NCBI RefSeq assembly: GCF_000716335.1
Contig: NZ_KL591028.1
Span: 105,038 to 154,066 of the forward strand
Length of the DNA: 49,029 nucleotides
DNA from: Streptomyces sp. NRRL S-118
GTDB taxonomy: Bacteria > Actinomycetota > Actinomycetes > Streptomycetales > Streptomycetaceae
Direction: 5' to 3'
In this document: positions 35,817 to 44,067 of the stretch, piece after piece
How the letters are laid out: every line of letters begins with the position of its first letter
How positions within the stretch are numbered: position 1 is the first letter of the stretch
Translations under genes and position numbers: made by a program
The notes under the pieces: generated by a model
Told to the model about the DNA's origin: nothing
The model's database searches: none
The model's input: only the letters and a program-made list of their open reading frames with translations

Positions 35817-36428
35817 TCAACGGCGGGTGAGGTGGGTGAGGGTGACGCCGCTGGGGAAGGCGGTGCGCTCGGCGACCTCGAACACGGTGGGGTCGAAGGC
35901 GCCGTCGAAGGCCGGGATCCCGGCGCCCGTCACCACCGGGTAGCTCTTGACCACCAGTTCGTCGATCTCGGGCAGGAGGGCGCCCGCGAGCTTGCCGCCG
36001 CCGCAGAGCCATACGTTCAGGCCGTTGCCCTTCTCCCGCTTGAGCTCGCGGACGAGGGCGACCGGGTCGCCCGGGACGACGGTGACGGCCGGGTCGGTGC
36101 CGGGCTGGAGCGTGCTGGACACCACGTACTGGCGCAGGTGCGCGTAGGGGCTGGTGATCCCCCTGTCGAGGGAGTCGCGGTAGGTCCCGAGGCCCATGAC
36201 GACGGTGTCGAACTGCCGGTTGGGCGCGTCGGTGAGGCCGGCGGCGGCGCGGTAGGCGGTCGGGACGGTCTCCGGGTACAGGGCGTTGACCCAGGCGCTG
36301 TAGGCGGCGCTCTGCCGTTCGTCACCGGCGGTCAGGAAGAAGTCGTACTCGCCGCCGGGGCCGGCGATGCGGCCGTCGAGCGAGACCGCGACGTAGTACA
36401 CGAGCTTTCGCATCCTGAATAACTCCAT
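35817..36428 (-). CDS. RibD C-terminal / dihydrofolate-reductase-like protein
   Basis: A protein of about 200 residues of the DHFR/RibD-C fold: MRKLVYYVAVSLDGRIAGPG at the start, MGLGTYRDSLDRG, YVVSSTL, VTVVPGDPVALVRELKREKG, and LNVWLCGGGKLAGALLPEID carrying the NADPH phosphate loop, then FPSGVTLTHLTRR. It would use NADPH to reduce an unknown substrate. ATG 36428 has AAAGAGAG upstream; ATG 36413 (MRKLVYY) is where family similarity starts and is a good alternative. Divergent from the TetR gene with a 17-bp inverted-repeat operator overlapping both starts. Confidence 0.87.
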   Translation of the reverse strand: MELFRMRKLVYYVAVSLDGRIAGPGGEYDFFLTAGDERQSAAYSAWVNALYPETVPTAYRAAAGLTDAPNRQFDTVVMGLGTYRDSLDRGITSPYAHLRQYVVSSTLQPGTDPAVTVVPGDPVALVRELKREKGNGLNVWLCGGGKLAGALLPEIDELVVKSYPVVTGAGIPAFDGAFDPTVFEVAERTAFPSGVTLTHLTRR

Positions 36429-36478
36429 CTGTAGTACTCTCTTTGTAGTGGTCACCAACGTAGTACTACAGCTGGAGT
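36422..36478. promoter_or_regulatory. Divergent promoter with long inverted-repeat operator
   Basis: Arms 36422-36438 (ACTCCATCTGTAGTACT) and 36462-36478 are inverted repeats matching at 16 of 17 positions, 23 bases apart. Each contains GTAGTAC. They flank the shared control region of the RibD-like and TetR genes, so the TetR protein probably represses both. Confidence 0.75.
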
Positions 36479-36485
36479 GGTGTCA

Positions 36486-37064
36486 ATGGTGAGACGGAAC
36501 GACCAGCGGCGTGCCGCCCTCGTCGACGCGGCGATCGAGGTGCTGGCCAGGGAGGGGGCCCGAGGTCTGACCTTCCGGGCGGTCGACAATGAGGCCGCCG
36601 TGCCCGCCGGGACCGCGTCCAACTACTTCGCCAGCCGCGACGATCTGCTCACCCAGGCCGGCGCCCGTGTCTACGAGCGGCTCCAGCCCGACGAGGCCAT
36701 GATCGCCCGCCAGCAGGCGGCCGGCCGCGACCGGGAGGCGTACGCGGAGCTGATGAGGGAGGTCGTCGGTCGCGTCGCCGCCTTCCGCACCGGCTACCTC
36801 GCACTGCTCGAACTCCGCCTGGAGGCCACCCGCCGCCCCGAACTGCGCAAGGTCCTCACCGAGCGGGTCCGGGCCGACGTCGACGCCAACGTCGCCTACC
36901 ACGAGGCCTCGGGTCTCCCCGGCGACGCCGTGGCCGTCAAGCTGCTCATGCTGGCCTTCAACTGGCTGATCGTCGAGCAGCTCACCCTGCCGGACGTCTT
37001 CACGGAGGCGGAGCGCGAACAACTGGTGACGGCGGCGGTCGAGCGCATCGTGGCGGCGCAGTAG
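36486..37064 (+). CDS. TetR family transcriptional regulator
   Basis: A 192-residue TetR repressor. DNA-binding domain in residues about 8-55: RRAALVDAAIEVLAREGARG, LTFRAVDNEAAVPAGTASNY, FASRDDLLTQAG. The helical ligand domain follows to the C-terminus with RTGYLALLELRLEATRRPEL. ATG 36486 was chosen because CTGGAGTGG precedes it; GTG 36477 would add three residues. Regulated and probably regulating through the inverted repeat at 36422-36478, which also controls the RibD-like reductase. A 12-bp terminator hairpin follows. Confidence 0.92.
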   Translation: MVRRNDQRRAALVDAAIEVLAREGARGLTFRAVDNEAAVPAGTASNYFASRDDLLTQAGARVYERLQPDEAMIARQQAAGRDREAYAELMREVVGRVAAFRTGYLALLELRLEATRRPELRKVLTERVRADVDANVAYHEASGLPGDAVAVKLLMLAFNWLIVEQLTLPDVFTEAEREQLVTAAVERIVAAQ

Positions 37065-37109
37065 GCGGCCGCAGCGCGGCTGATCGCCTTGGCGTTGGAC
37101 GTCCGGTGA

Positions 37110-37137
37110 GGGGGCTCCGCAGCCCTGCGGAGCCCCC
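37110..37137 (+). terminator. Terminator after TetR gene
   Basis: Perfect 12-bp stem GGGGGCTCCGCA / TGCGGAGCCCCC with loop GCCC. Confidence 0.8.
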
Positions 37138-37163
37138 CGCCGTTCATCGCCCCCGGGTCGTGA

Positions 37164-37535
37164 TCAGCCCACGGTGATGCAGGGAAGACCCAACGAACCG
37201 AAGTTGCCTCCCCCGTTGTTGCGTCACAGCTCGGCGCAGACCCGGGTGCCGTCGGGCAGGGAGGCCGGGAACTTGCCGTACATCCTGCCTCCCCCGTAGG
37301 AGTACTCGGTCCCGTTGCGGTCGAGGCCGGGCGCCCAGTAGTGGATGTGGTAGTACCCGATGGCGCCGCAGCTCCGGGTCGAATGGATGTAGCCGTCGCC
37401 CGGCGCCGAGATTTACAGGCACCGGTTGCCGCCCGAGCCCGCCGCCGCCGGGGAAGTGGTGGCGAACAGCATGGCTGGCGCGGCGCAGAGTAATCCGAGA
37501 ACGCCGATGAGCTTGTTCTTCTTCCTGGTGCGCAC
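37164..37535 (-). pseudogene. Small secreted protein gene with two in-frame stop codons
   Basis: The 124-codon frame from GTG 37535 encodes a signal peptide (MRTRKKNKLIGVLGLLCAAP ... SPAAAG), then GSGGNRCL, stop TAA at 37413-37415, ISAPGDGYIHSTRSCGAIGY YHIHYWAPG, SYGGGRMYGKFPASLPDGT, RVCAEL, stop TGA at 37224-37226, RNNGGGNFGSLGLPCITVG and its natural stop. The frame is otherwise perfect, with conserved-looking Cys, so the stops are point mutations (likely Tyr to TAA and Trp to TGA). It would have been a small exported disulfide-bonded protein. I do not recognise the family. Confidence 0.7.
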
Positions 37536-37596
37536 GACCTTTCGGCTGTGGTGGGCGGGGACCGGGGCGCCGGCCACCCCGCGGTGACCGAGGGCC

Positions 37597-37797
37597 TCAG
37601 CCGAGCGGGCTGGGGTTGCGGACCGGTGCGGCGCCCGCGTCGGCCCCGCCGGTGGAGTCGGGACCGACGACGTGCGATGTGTACGGACCGCCGGCGAGCG
37701 GGGTGCCGTCGCTCGGGGTGCCGGTGTGGGCCGCCCCGGTGGTGAGGGCGATGAAGACTGTCGCTGCGCCGATGACAGCGGCGAGGGTGGTGCGCAT
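37597..37797 (-). CDS. Small secreted peptide, hypothetical
   Basis: A 66-residue protein with a signal peptide (MRTTLAAVIGAATVFIALTT GAAHT) and a short Gly/Pro/Ser-rich mature part of about 42 residues ending PVRNPSPLG. AAAGGAACGTCC precedes the ATG. No Cys and no family. It follows the broken secreted-protein gene in the same orientation upstream. Confidence 0.5.
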   Translation of the reverse strand: MRTTLAAVIGAATVFIALTTGAAHTGTPSDGTPLAGGPYTSHVVGPDSTGGADAGAAPVRNPSPLG

Positions 37798-38125
37798 GGA
37801 CGTTCCTTTCGGTGTGCCGAGGGCTTCGACGCGTGGTGGCGGCAGCTGCCGACCCGGCCCGGGCGCGGTGCCCGATGGGCTCTCCGTACCGCGGGCCACC
37901 CTGCGATTCTGTGTGCTCGGGGGAGGGGCGGCGAGCTTTTCGCGATTCCTCGAAACGACGGAGCGTGCGTGCTGGTGGCACCGCTCGTCGGCCTGCGGGC
38001 ACGGCGGCGTTTCAGCTCAACACGCCCGTGAACAAGGGGTGTTGATTCTCCGTGCTCGTCGGCACCATGATCTGGTTCTATGATGACGTTCTAGAAAAGC
38101 ATTCCAATTTTCTGACGGGGTTGAC
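37798..38125. other. Intergenic stretch before the lectin-kinase gene
   Basis: No supported gene. The last 90 bases are conspicuously A+T-rich for this genome. TTGATT (38042-38047) and CATGAT (38066-38071), 18 bases apart, could be a promoter for the kinase gene. Confidence 0.3.
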
Positions 38126-40009
38126 GTGGTGGAGCTGCAGGGGAGCGGCGCCGAGCCGCTGGAGGCGGGGGATCCGCACCGCATCGGGCCGATCCCGCTG
38201 GCGGGCCGGCTCGGAGCCGGCGGAATGGGGCGGGTGTACCTCGGGGTCCACGAGGGCAGGTACGTGGCCGTCAAGCAGCTGCTGGCCTCCGTCGTGGGCG
38301 AGGACGAGGACTTCCTGCGCCGTTTCGGGCACGAGCTGGACAACATCTCCCGGCTGCCCCCGCGGGCCACCGCGCCGCTGATCGCCGGCGACCGCACCGC
38401 GCGGCCCCCGTGGTTCGCCACCGCGTACGTCCCCGGGCTGACCCTGAGGGAGGCCCTCGAGGTGCACGGCGGACCCTTGCCCGTGCCGGCGCTGTGGCTG
38501 CTGCTGCGGGAGGTGGCGGCAGGGCTGGCGTCCGTGCACGAGCTCGACATGGTGCACCGGGACCTCAAGCCGTCCAACATCATGCTGACCCTCGACGGTC
38601 TCACCCTCATCGACTTCGGCATCGCTCGCGCCGCCGAGCAGAGCCAGCTGACCAGGACCGGCATGGTCGTGGGCACGCCCGCCTACATGGCGCCCGAGCA
38701 GGCGTCCGGCTCACGGCGGTTGAGCGGCGCGACCGACGTGTTCGCGCTGGGCTCGGTCCTCGCCTACGCGGCGTGCGGTCAGCCGCCCTTCGGCGACGAG
38801 TCGGGGCACGGCGTGCTGTACCGCATCGTCCACGAAGAGCCCGGCCTGGGGCCGCTGCGGGAGCTGGAGCCGGACCTCGCGGAGGTCGTCGCGGCCTGTC
38901 TCGACAAGGACCCCGAGGGGCGCCCGACCGCCGCCGAGCTCCTCGAACGGGCGACGCGGCAGGGCTCGTCCACCACTCCGCTGTGGCCGCAAGCCGTCAC
39001 CGGGCGCCTTGCCGAGCGGGCCGCCTTCGCCGCGGAGGTGCAGGCCGTCGACACGCCGACGGTCCCGCTCACGGAGGGGAGCCCGGAGCCCGAGGCGGAG
39101 CCGGAGCCGAAGCAGGAGCGGGAGCCCGGTGCGAAGTCCCGCCCGGGCCGGCTGGAGCGTCCCGAGCGCCGCCGCAACCGCGTCTTCGTCCTCCCCGTCC
39201 TGGCCGTGGTGGTCGTGGGCGGGACGACCCTCGCCATCCAGCATCTGCCGTACGCATCTCCGCCGCGGGCCGAGGCGCAGGCCACGCCCTCCGCCCCGGC
39301 TCCGGCGCCGGACGGCTCGTCACCGCCCGGGGCGAGCGGGACCCCGTCGGGCGCGGTGTCACCGGGTGCGTCTCCGGCCGGCGGAAAGCCCGGATCCGAC
39401 GCGGGGAAGCAGGGGCAGCCGGGCGTGGTCGGATCCCAGGGCGCGGGCACCGGGGGCACCGGCGCGCAGGACGGCACGGACGGAAGCGCCGCCTCCGGTA
39501 CCTCCGGCGGTGCGGCCGCCTCGGGTGGTTCCGGCACCTCCGGCACCTCAAGTACCTCGGGCGCCTCAAATGGCTCCGGCACCTCCGGCAGTTCGGGTGG
39601 AACCAGTGGCTCCGGAAGCGTGACACCCGCCCCCGCCCCGCCTCCTGCCTCCGGCACCTACCGCTACCGCAACGGCGACAACGGTGCGTGCATCACCCAG
39701 GTGTACGGCGCCGCCGACCATCAGGACTGCGCGGACTCCACGGCCCGGTGGACGGTGCGGAGCGGATCCGACGGTTCCTTCAAACTCGTCAACCAGCAGA
39801 CCGGTCAATGCCTGTACTCCAACGGACTGGGCCAGGCCGTCTTCGTGGGCGACTGTGCCCAGGGCGCGGGCCGGCTCTGGCGTGCGGGTGCGGGCGGCAG
39901 CCTCCGGAGCGACTACGGCGGCGGCTGCCTCGATCTGGGCATGAGCAGCGGCCTGGTGACGAAGACATGCGCCGGGGAGGCGTCGCAGCGCTGGACGAAG
40001 CAGGCCTGA
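38126..40009 (+). CDS. Transmembrane Ser/Thr kinase with C-terminal ricin-type lectin domain
   Basis: A 627-residue receptor kinase. Kinase domain about residues 15-275: GAGGMGRVYLG, VAVKQLL (Lys50), HRDLKPSN (His144-Arg-Asp146), DFGIA, GTPAYMAPEQ, complete catalytic set. A membrane helix is at about 354-373 (VFVLPVLAVVVVGGTTLAIQ), then a long stalk rich in Gly, Ser and Thr, with TSG/SGT repeats (about 440-500), and an outer beta-trefoil of about 115 residues starting GTYRYRNGDNGACITQVYG, with QCLYSNG, CLDLG and SQRW (QxW-type) repeats. The lectin should bind sugar, perhaps cell-wall or host/plant polysaccharide, as the signal. Start GTG 38126 (or 38129). Probably monocistronic. Confidence 0.92.
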   Translation: MVELQGSGAEPLEAGDPHRIGPIPLAGRLGAGGMGRVYLGVHEGRYVAVKQLLASVVGEDEDFLRRFGHELDNISRLPPRATAPLIAGDRTARPPWFATAYVPGLTLREALEVHGGPLPVPALWLLLREVAAGLASVHELDMVHRDLKPSNIMLTLDGLTLIDFGIARAAEQSQLTRTGMVVGTPAYMAPEQASGSRRLSGATDVFALGSVLAYAACGQPPFGDESGHGVLYRIVHEEPGLGPLRELEPDLAEVVAACLDKDPEGRPTAAELLERATRQGSSTTPLWPQAVTGRLAERAAFAAEVQAVDTPTVPLTEGSPEPEAEPEPKQEREPGAKSRPGRLERPERRRNRVFVLPVLAVVVVGGTTLAIQHLPYASPPRAEAQATPSAPAPAPDGSSPPGASGTPSGAVSPGASPAGGKPGSDAGKQGQPGVVGSQGAGTGGTGAQDGTDGSAASGTSGGAAASGGSGTSGTSSTSGASNGSGTSGSSGGTSGSGSVTPAPAPPPASGTYRYRNGDNGACITQVYGAADHQDCADSTARWTVRSGSDGSFKLVNQQTGQCLYSNGLGQAVFVGDCAQGAGRLWRAGAGGSLRSDYGGGCLDLGMSSGLVTKTCAGEASQRWTKQA

Positions 40010-40111
40010 GGGCTGTCCCGCAATGCTGTAGCGCTTCCGGCCTCGTGACATGCCCGCCCTCCGGACCGCGGTCGCACGGTGGCCCCATCCCTTGACATGA
40101 TCGCTGGATGA

Positions 40112-40315
40112 GTGATGACCAGCGCAGGGCACCCTCAATGTGAGGGCTCCCGTGCTGTCACGGACGCCTTCACGTCCCTCGATGACACGGTGGAATACCG
40201 AGGGGAGAGAATCTCGCTGCGTTACGTCCTCACGCACATGATCGAGGAGTACGCACGGCACAACGGCCACGCTGACCTGCTGCGCGAGGCGATCGACGGA
40301 GCGGTCGGCGAGTAG
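40112..40315 (+). pseudogene. C-terminal remnant of a DinB-like (DUF664) gene
   Basis: A 67-codon frame; from about residue 15 it reads [52 protein letters not shown], the last third of DinB-superfamily proteins (a four-helix bundle of about 170 residues, often metal-binding through three His). The first two helices are absent, so it is a deletion remnant. Confidence 0.6.
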
Positions 40316-40379
40316 GCCGCCGGGCGAAGCGGATCTCCCATCGGACACGCCGCAGGGCCGGTTTCCTCCGTCGGGCTCC

Positions 40380-40805
40380 TTGGTGCAGGACGGCCCGAGC
40401 ACGCCGGGGCGCCTGCGTGAGGCCGGCGAAGCGCGGGTCTGCGGTGACGCGTGGATGCGTCATCCCGGGCGGGGCGAGCACGTCGTCCGCATGCAACGGG
40501 TGGCGCGACCCGGCGCCGCCGGCTATTGGCAGGTCGGTGGCAACATCTTCGACAACGTGACCTGGTCCGCCCGCGACGGCGACCACAACCCGGCGGGGCC
40601 CGACCCGCGCTCCAACACCACCGTCGGCATCCCGTACGCCTACGGTCTGGACGCCGCCGGCTGCGTACCGGACGTCGTGAGCCGTACGGCCGGCGCCGGC
40701 AAGGGGCTGCGTGTGTCGGACGGCAGCTGCTCGCCCCAGACGCCGGACCCGAGCCCGGCGCCCACCACGCCCACACCCACTCCGACCACCCTTGCCCGCC
40801 GCTGA
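40380..40805 (+). pseudogene. Fragment of a secreted glycan-active protein, possibly pectate lyase
   Basis: A frame with no signal peptide whose middle reads GAAGYWQVGGNIFDNVTWSA and IPYAYGLDAAGCVPDVVSRT, AGAGKGLRVSDGSC, followed by a Pro/Thr linker (TPDPSPAPTTPTPTPTT) and a stop. That pattern, NxFxNV...IPYxYxLD...VPxxVxxxAGxG then a PT linker, recalls the C-terminus of polysaccharide-lyase-1 pectate lyases before a carbohydrate-binding module. Both the catalytic core and any binding module are missing. The assignment is tentative. Confidence 0.35.
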
Positions 40806-40913
40806 CGGATCCGGACACCGGTGCTCCTGCTGCGGACCCGGACACGTGCCGGTACCGGCGACCGGGAGGCGGGCGCCGAGTGTCCGCGGTCCGTGCCGGC
40901 CATGAACCCGGCC

Positions 40914-41534
40914 TCAGCGGTAGGCGGCGAGGAAGGCGCGCGTCCCGGCGGTGGCGTAATGATCGAGTTCGGCCTGGGTGTGCTGCGGACTGCCGTGGAA
41001 CATGGCCTTGTTGACCGGGATCCACAGCAGCAGGCCGGAGAAGTGGTGCGCGGCCAGGAGTGGGTCGTCGACGCGCAGCAGTCCGTGCTCGGCGAGCTGC
41101 CGGAAGGTGGCCGCCAGGGTGGCGAGGACGCGTTCGAAGCCCTGCTCGTACCAGGCGGCGCCCAGCTCCGGGAAGCTGTCGGCGTTGGCGATGATCAGGC
41201 GCCGCAGCTGGAGGACCTCGGGCTGGGTGAGCGCGGTCAGGAACTGCCGGGCAAGGCGTGCGAGGTTGTCCTCCAGGGCGGCGGCGTCGGCCGGGACGTC
41301 CGCCACCAGGTCGACCATGGCGTCGATGCGGTCCGTGGTGGCCAGGACGATGTCGGCGAACAACCTCTCCTTGTCGGCGAAGTGCTTGTACACGGTCTGC
41401 TTGGACACCGCGGCACGTTTCGCGATGTCGTCCATGCTGGTGCCGGAGTAGCCCTTGTCCAGGAACACCTTCGTCGCGGCGTCGATGATCGCTTGATGCT
41501 TGTGCGCCGACCTTCCCTGCTCGACCGTGGTCAT
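40914..41534 (-). CDS. TetR family transcriptional regulator
   Basis: A 206-residue repressor of the AcrR type: KHQAIIDAATKVFLDKGYSG, TSMDDIAKRAAVSKQTVYKH, FADKERLFADIV for DNA binding (residues about 10-58), then a helical C-terminal domain (TetR_C-like, PEVLQLRRLIIANADSFPEL). ATG 41534 follows TTGGAGGCGGA. Its promoter region holds three evenly spaced operator-like sites (41553-41618) shared with the divergent DUF4287-hydrolase unit, suggesting autorepression and control of those genes. Confidence 0.92.
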   Translation of the reverse strand: MTTVEQGRSAHKHQAIIDAATKVFLDKGYSGTSMDDIAKRAAVSKQTVYKHFADKERLFADIVLATTDRIDAMVDLVADVPADAAALEDNLARLARQFLTALTQPEVLQLRRLIIANADSFPELGAAWYEQGFERVLATLAATFRQLAEHGLLRVDDPLLAAHHFSGLLLWIPVNKAMFHGSPQHTQAELDHYATAGTRAFLAAYR

Positions 41535-41552
41535 TCCGCCTCCAAGTTCGGT

Positions 41553-41618
41553 ACTGGACAGTCCAGTTCGACGTGAGTACTGTACCGTCCAGTTCCACGG
41601 AGTACCACACCGTCCAGT
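41553..41618. promoter_or_regulatory. Three tandem operator-like sites between TetR and DUF4287 genes
   Basis: Site 1, 41553-41567, ACTGGACAGTCCAGT, a perfect 7-1-7 palindrome. Site 2, 41579-41593, ACTGTACCGTCCAGT, one mismatch. Site 3, 41604-41618, ACCACACCGTCCAGT, right half intact. Spacing is 26 and 25 bases. Confidence 0.75.
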
Positions 41619-41718
41619 TCCGTGACCGAGGCGGACCACCTCGGCTGCCCCCGACCGCGGCGGCACTGCCGGCCGCTCGTACCTCCTCGCCACCAGCAGC
41701 AGAAGAAGGAACACACGC

Positions 41719-41931
41719 ATGTCCGGCACCGTGAATGGCCCCGCCAGCTACTTCCCCTCGATCGAGAAGAGGTACGGCCGCCCCGTCGCGGAGTGGAAGG
41801 CTCTCATCCGCTCATCGCCCCTCACGAAGCACATGGAGCTGGTCGCCTGGCTCAAGTCCGAACACGCCATGGGCCACGGCCACGCCAATGCGCTCGTGGC
41901 CCACACGCTTGCCGAAGGCAGCGGCAAGTGA
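41719..41931 (+). CDS. DUF4287 domain protein
   Basis: A 70-residue small protein covering the whole DUF4287 domain: SYFPSIEKRYGRPVAEWKAL, SSPLTKHMELVAWLKSEHAM GHGHANALVAHTL. The domain is helical and conserved in actinobacteria; no activity is known to me. AGAAGGAACAC precedes the ATG. Followed after 41 bases by the hydrolase gene, so the two are probably one operon under the TetR sites. Confidence 0.85.
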   Translation: MSGTVNGPASYFPSIEKRYGRPVAEWKALIRSSPLTKHMELVAWLKSEHAMGHGHANALVAHTLAEGSGK

Positions 41932-41972
41932 GCCGTACCCGTCCCGGATCGACGACCTCGGAGCGAAGCATC

Positions 41973-42896
41973 ATGACCGACATCACCACCGAGACCGACA
42001 TCACCACCGAGACCGGCATCACCACCGAAACCCACGCGCTGGAAGCGCCGGGTGCCACCATCCACTACGACATACGGCGCCGGGCGGCGGACGAGGGGAC
42101 CGACCACCCCGCGCTCTTCCTGATCGGCTCGCCGATGACCGCCGAGGGCTTCGCCACGCTGGCCTCGTACTTCACCGACCGGACCGTCGTGACCTACGAC
42201 CCGCGGGCAGCCGGCCGCAGCGTGCGGACCGACGGCGCGACGGAAACCATGCCCGAGGAGCACGCCGACGACCTGCGCCGGGTCATCGAGGCACTCGGAG
42301 CGGGGCCGGTCGACCTGTTCGCCAGCAGCGGTGGCGCCGTGAACGCGCTCGCCCTCGTGGCCGGCCACCCGCACCTGGTGCGGACCCTTGTCGCGCACGA
42401 GCCGCCCACGGCGCAGGTCCTCCCCGACCGCGAAGCGGCCCTGGCCGTCTGCGCCGATGTCCACGCGACCTACCAGCGTGACGGCATGGGCCCCGCGATG
42501 GCGAAATTCCTCGCGGTGGTCAGCCGGAAGGGCCCCTTCCGCGACGACTGGGCCACCGATCCCGCCCCTGACCCGGCGGCCTTCGGCCTGCCCGCGGAGG
42601 ACGACGGCTCCCGCGACGACCCGCTGCTGGGCCAGAACATGCGGGGCTGCACGGCCTACCGGCCCGACTTCGCCGCGCTCCGTACCGCCTCGACACGGAT
42701 CGTGGTCGCGGTGGGCGAGGAGTCCGCGGACCAGTTCCCCGGCCGCTCCGCCGCGGGGGTCGCCGCCGGACTGGGCACCGAGCCGACCGTCTTCCCCAGC
42801 CACCACGGCGGCTTCCTCGGCGGTGAGTTCGGCCAGCAGGGCGCGCCGGAACCGTTCGCGCGCACCCTGCGGGCAGTCCTGGACGCCTCCCCCTGA
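41973..42896 (+). CDS. Alpha/beta hydrolase
   Basis: A 307-residue soluble alpha/beta-fold hydrolase. The nucleophile elbow is in VDLFASSGGAVNALALVAGH (Ser in A-S-S-G-G), the oxyanion region is ALFLIGSPMTAEGF, the acid is likely in the RIVVAVGEES region and the His in FPSHHGGFLGG. The first 20 residues encode DITTET repeated (DITTET-DITTET-GITTET) by three 18-bp DNA repeats (41979-42032), a probable expansion and not part of the fold. The start ATG follows GGAGCGAAG. Substrate unknown (ester, lactone or epoxide). Confidence 0.9.
   Translation: MTDITTETDITTETGITTETHALEAPGATIHYDIRRRAADEGTDHPALFLIGSPMTAEGFATLASYFTDRTVVTYDPRAAGRSVRTDGATETMPEEHADDLRRVIEALGAGPVDLFASSGGAVNALALVAGHPHLVRTLVAHEPPTAQVLPDREAALAVCADVHATYQRDGMGPAMAKFLAVVSRKGPFRDDWATDPAPDPAAFGLPAEDDGSRDDPLLGQNMRGCTAYRPDFAALRTASTRIVVAVGEESADQFPGRSAAGVAAGLGTEPTVFPSHHGGFLGGEFGQQGAPEPFARTLRAVLDASP
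41979..42032 (+). repeat. Three 18-bp in-frame repeats at the hydrolase N-terminus
   Basis: GACATCACCACCGAGACC twice, then GGCATCACCACCGAAACC. They code for (D/G)ITTET. Confidence 0.9.
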
Positions 42897-43254
42897 CGCC
42901 TGCTCGGCCGTGGCTCGCCCGGCACGGGTGCGAGCGGCGCCAGGTGAAACGGTTCGGCACCGGCCGCTCGTGCCGGTGCCGGTGCCGGCGATCGAGTGCG
43001 TACGGCGGACGGAGCCGCACTGACCGACCGGTCCGGGGAGGCGGTCCGCGCCGGGGGCCGCCCAGCCGTGCCGCGCCGCAGGTCCGGGGGGTGGGCTGTC
43101 CCCGGCTCTGCGGGACAGGGCCGTACGGTGGTTGAGCGGAAGTCCCGCGTAACCCGTCATATGCCAACGCGTTATGTCCAGTGCTGCCCGCGGTGTGCGG
43201 GAAAAAACCGAGCTCGCCCGGCCTTCTCCGCCGGGCACAGGAAGGGACTTCGCA

Positions 43255-43473
43255 ATGGACATGGCGCTGTGGCTGCTGCTTGCGTGCGGATCGGCCTGCA
43301 TGGCGCTGTCGGCTTTCTTGCCGGCGCAGGCCTCCCGCATGGGGCGGATCGACACCCTCGAACTGCGTCGCCGTCGCCGCATGATCGACGTTCTCGCGGC
43401 CAACGCCTGCAGTTCCGGTGGCAGCTCCGTGCACCGCCTGACGCCGGAGGGCGCTGCCGGCAGTCCCGAATAG
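43255..43473 (+). CDS. Small membrane protein, hypothetical
   Basis: A 72-residue protein: one helix (MDMALWLLLACGSACMALSA FLPA), then a basic patch (LRRRRRMIDVLAANA) and a polar tail. AGGAAGGGACTTC precedes ATG 43255, a good ribosome site. No family recognised; it stands alone. Confidence 0.5.
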   Translation: MDMALWLLLACGSACMALSAFLPAQASRMGRIDTLELRRRRRMIDVLAANACSSGGSSVHRLTPEGAAGSPE

Positions 43474-44067
43474 ACATGTCCTCCGCCCCTGCCGCCCGGA
43501 AGCCCGGCCCCTTCATTTCCGTGGCCGCGCACGGCGTAGAGGCCCGGCCCGTACGTGCCGCGACGTGATGGACGCGCACCGAGGTCCGCGCCGGACACAC
43601 GGGGCGGCCCGCTGAGAACCCCGGTTCCGGCGTCCCCCGTCCCCGATGCCCGGGCACGCCACGCGGCATGGCTCGACCCCCCTTCGACGCGGATCGACTT
43701 CACGGTGTCCGCCGACCTCCTCGCGGTGGACGGCCTCCGCCCCGGTCGCTGATGCTCTTCACGATGCTGTGCCTCGCGGTCATGGCCGCCGCCGGACGGC
43801 ATGCGGACACAGCGAACACGCTCCCGGTCTCGGCCGACGACTGGAGCCCGCCCCGGCGGGCTGCCGGGTGACCGGGGCCGTCCGCCGACCGTCGGACTCG
43901 TGGCGATCGGCCTGTGGCCGTACTCCGACCACCACACCGCAGTACGGTCGTCCGGCCACTGCCGCGCCCGGACGCGTTCCTCCAGGCATCGGGGCCGCGC
44001 AGGCCGGGCCCGGTCGAAACCCTGACGCCGGACGACGGGGCGACGGCGCGTCAGGTGTGCGCGTCGC
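43474..44067. other. Intergenic stretch of about 590 bases, no gene supported
   Basis: Frames open by G+C bias only. A short hydrophobic run (LMLFTMLCLAVMAAAG near 43750-43800) is present but its frame has no convincing start or continuation. Confidence 0.4.
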
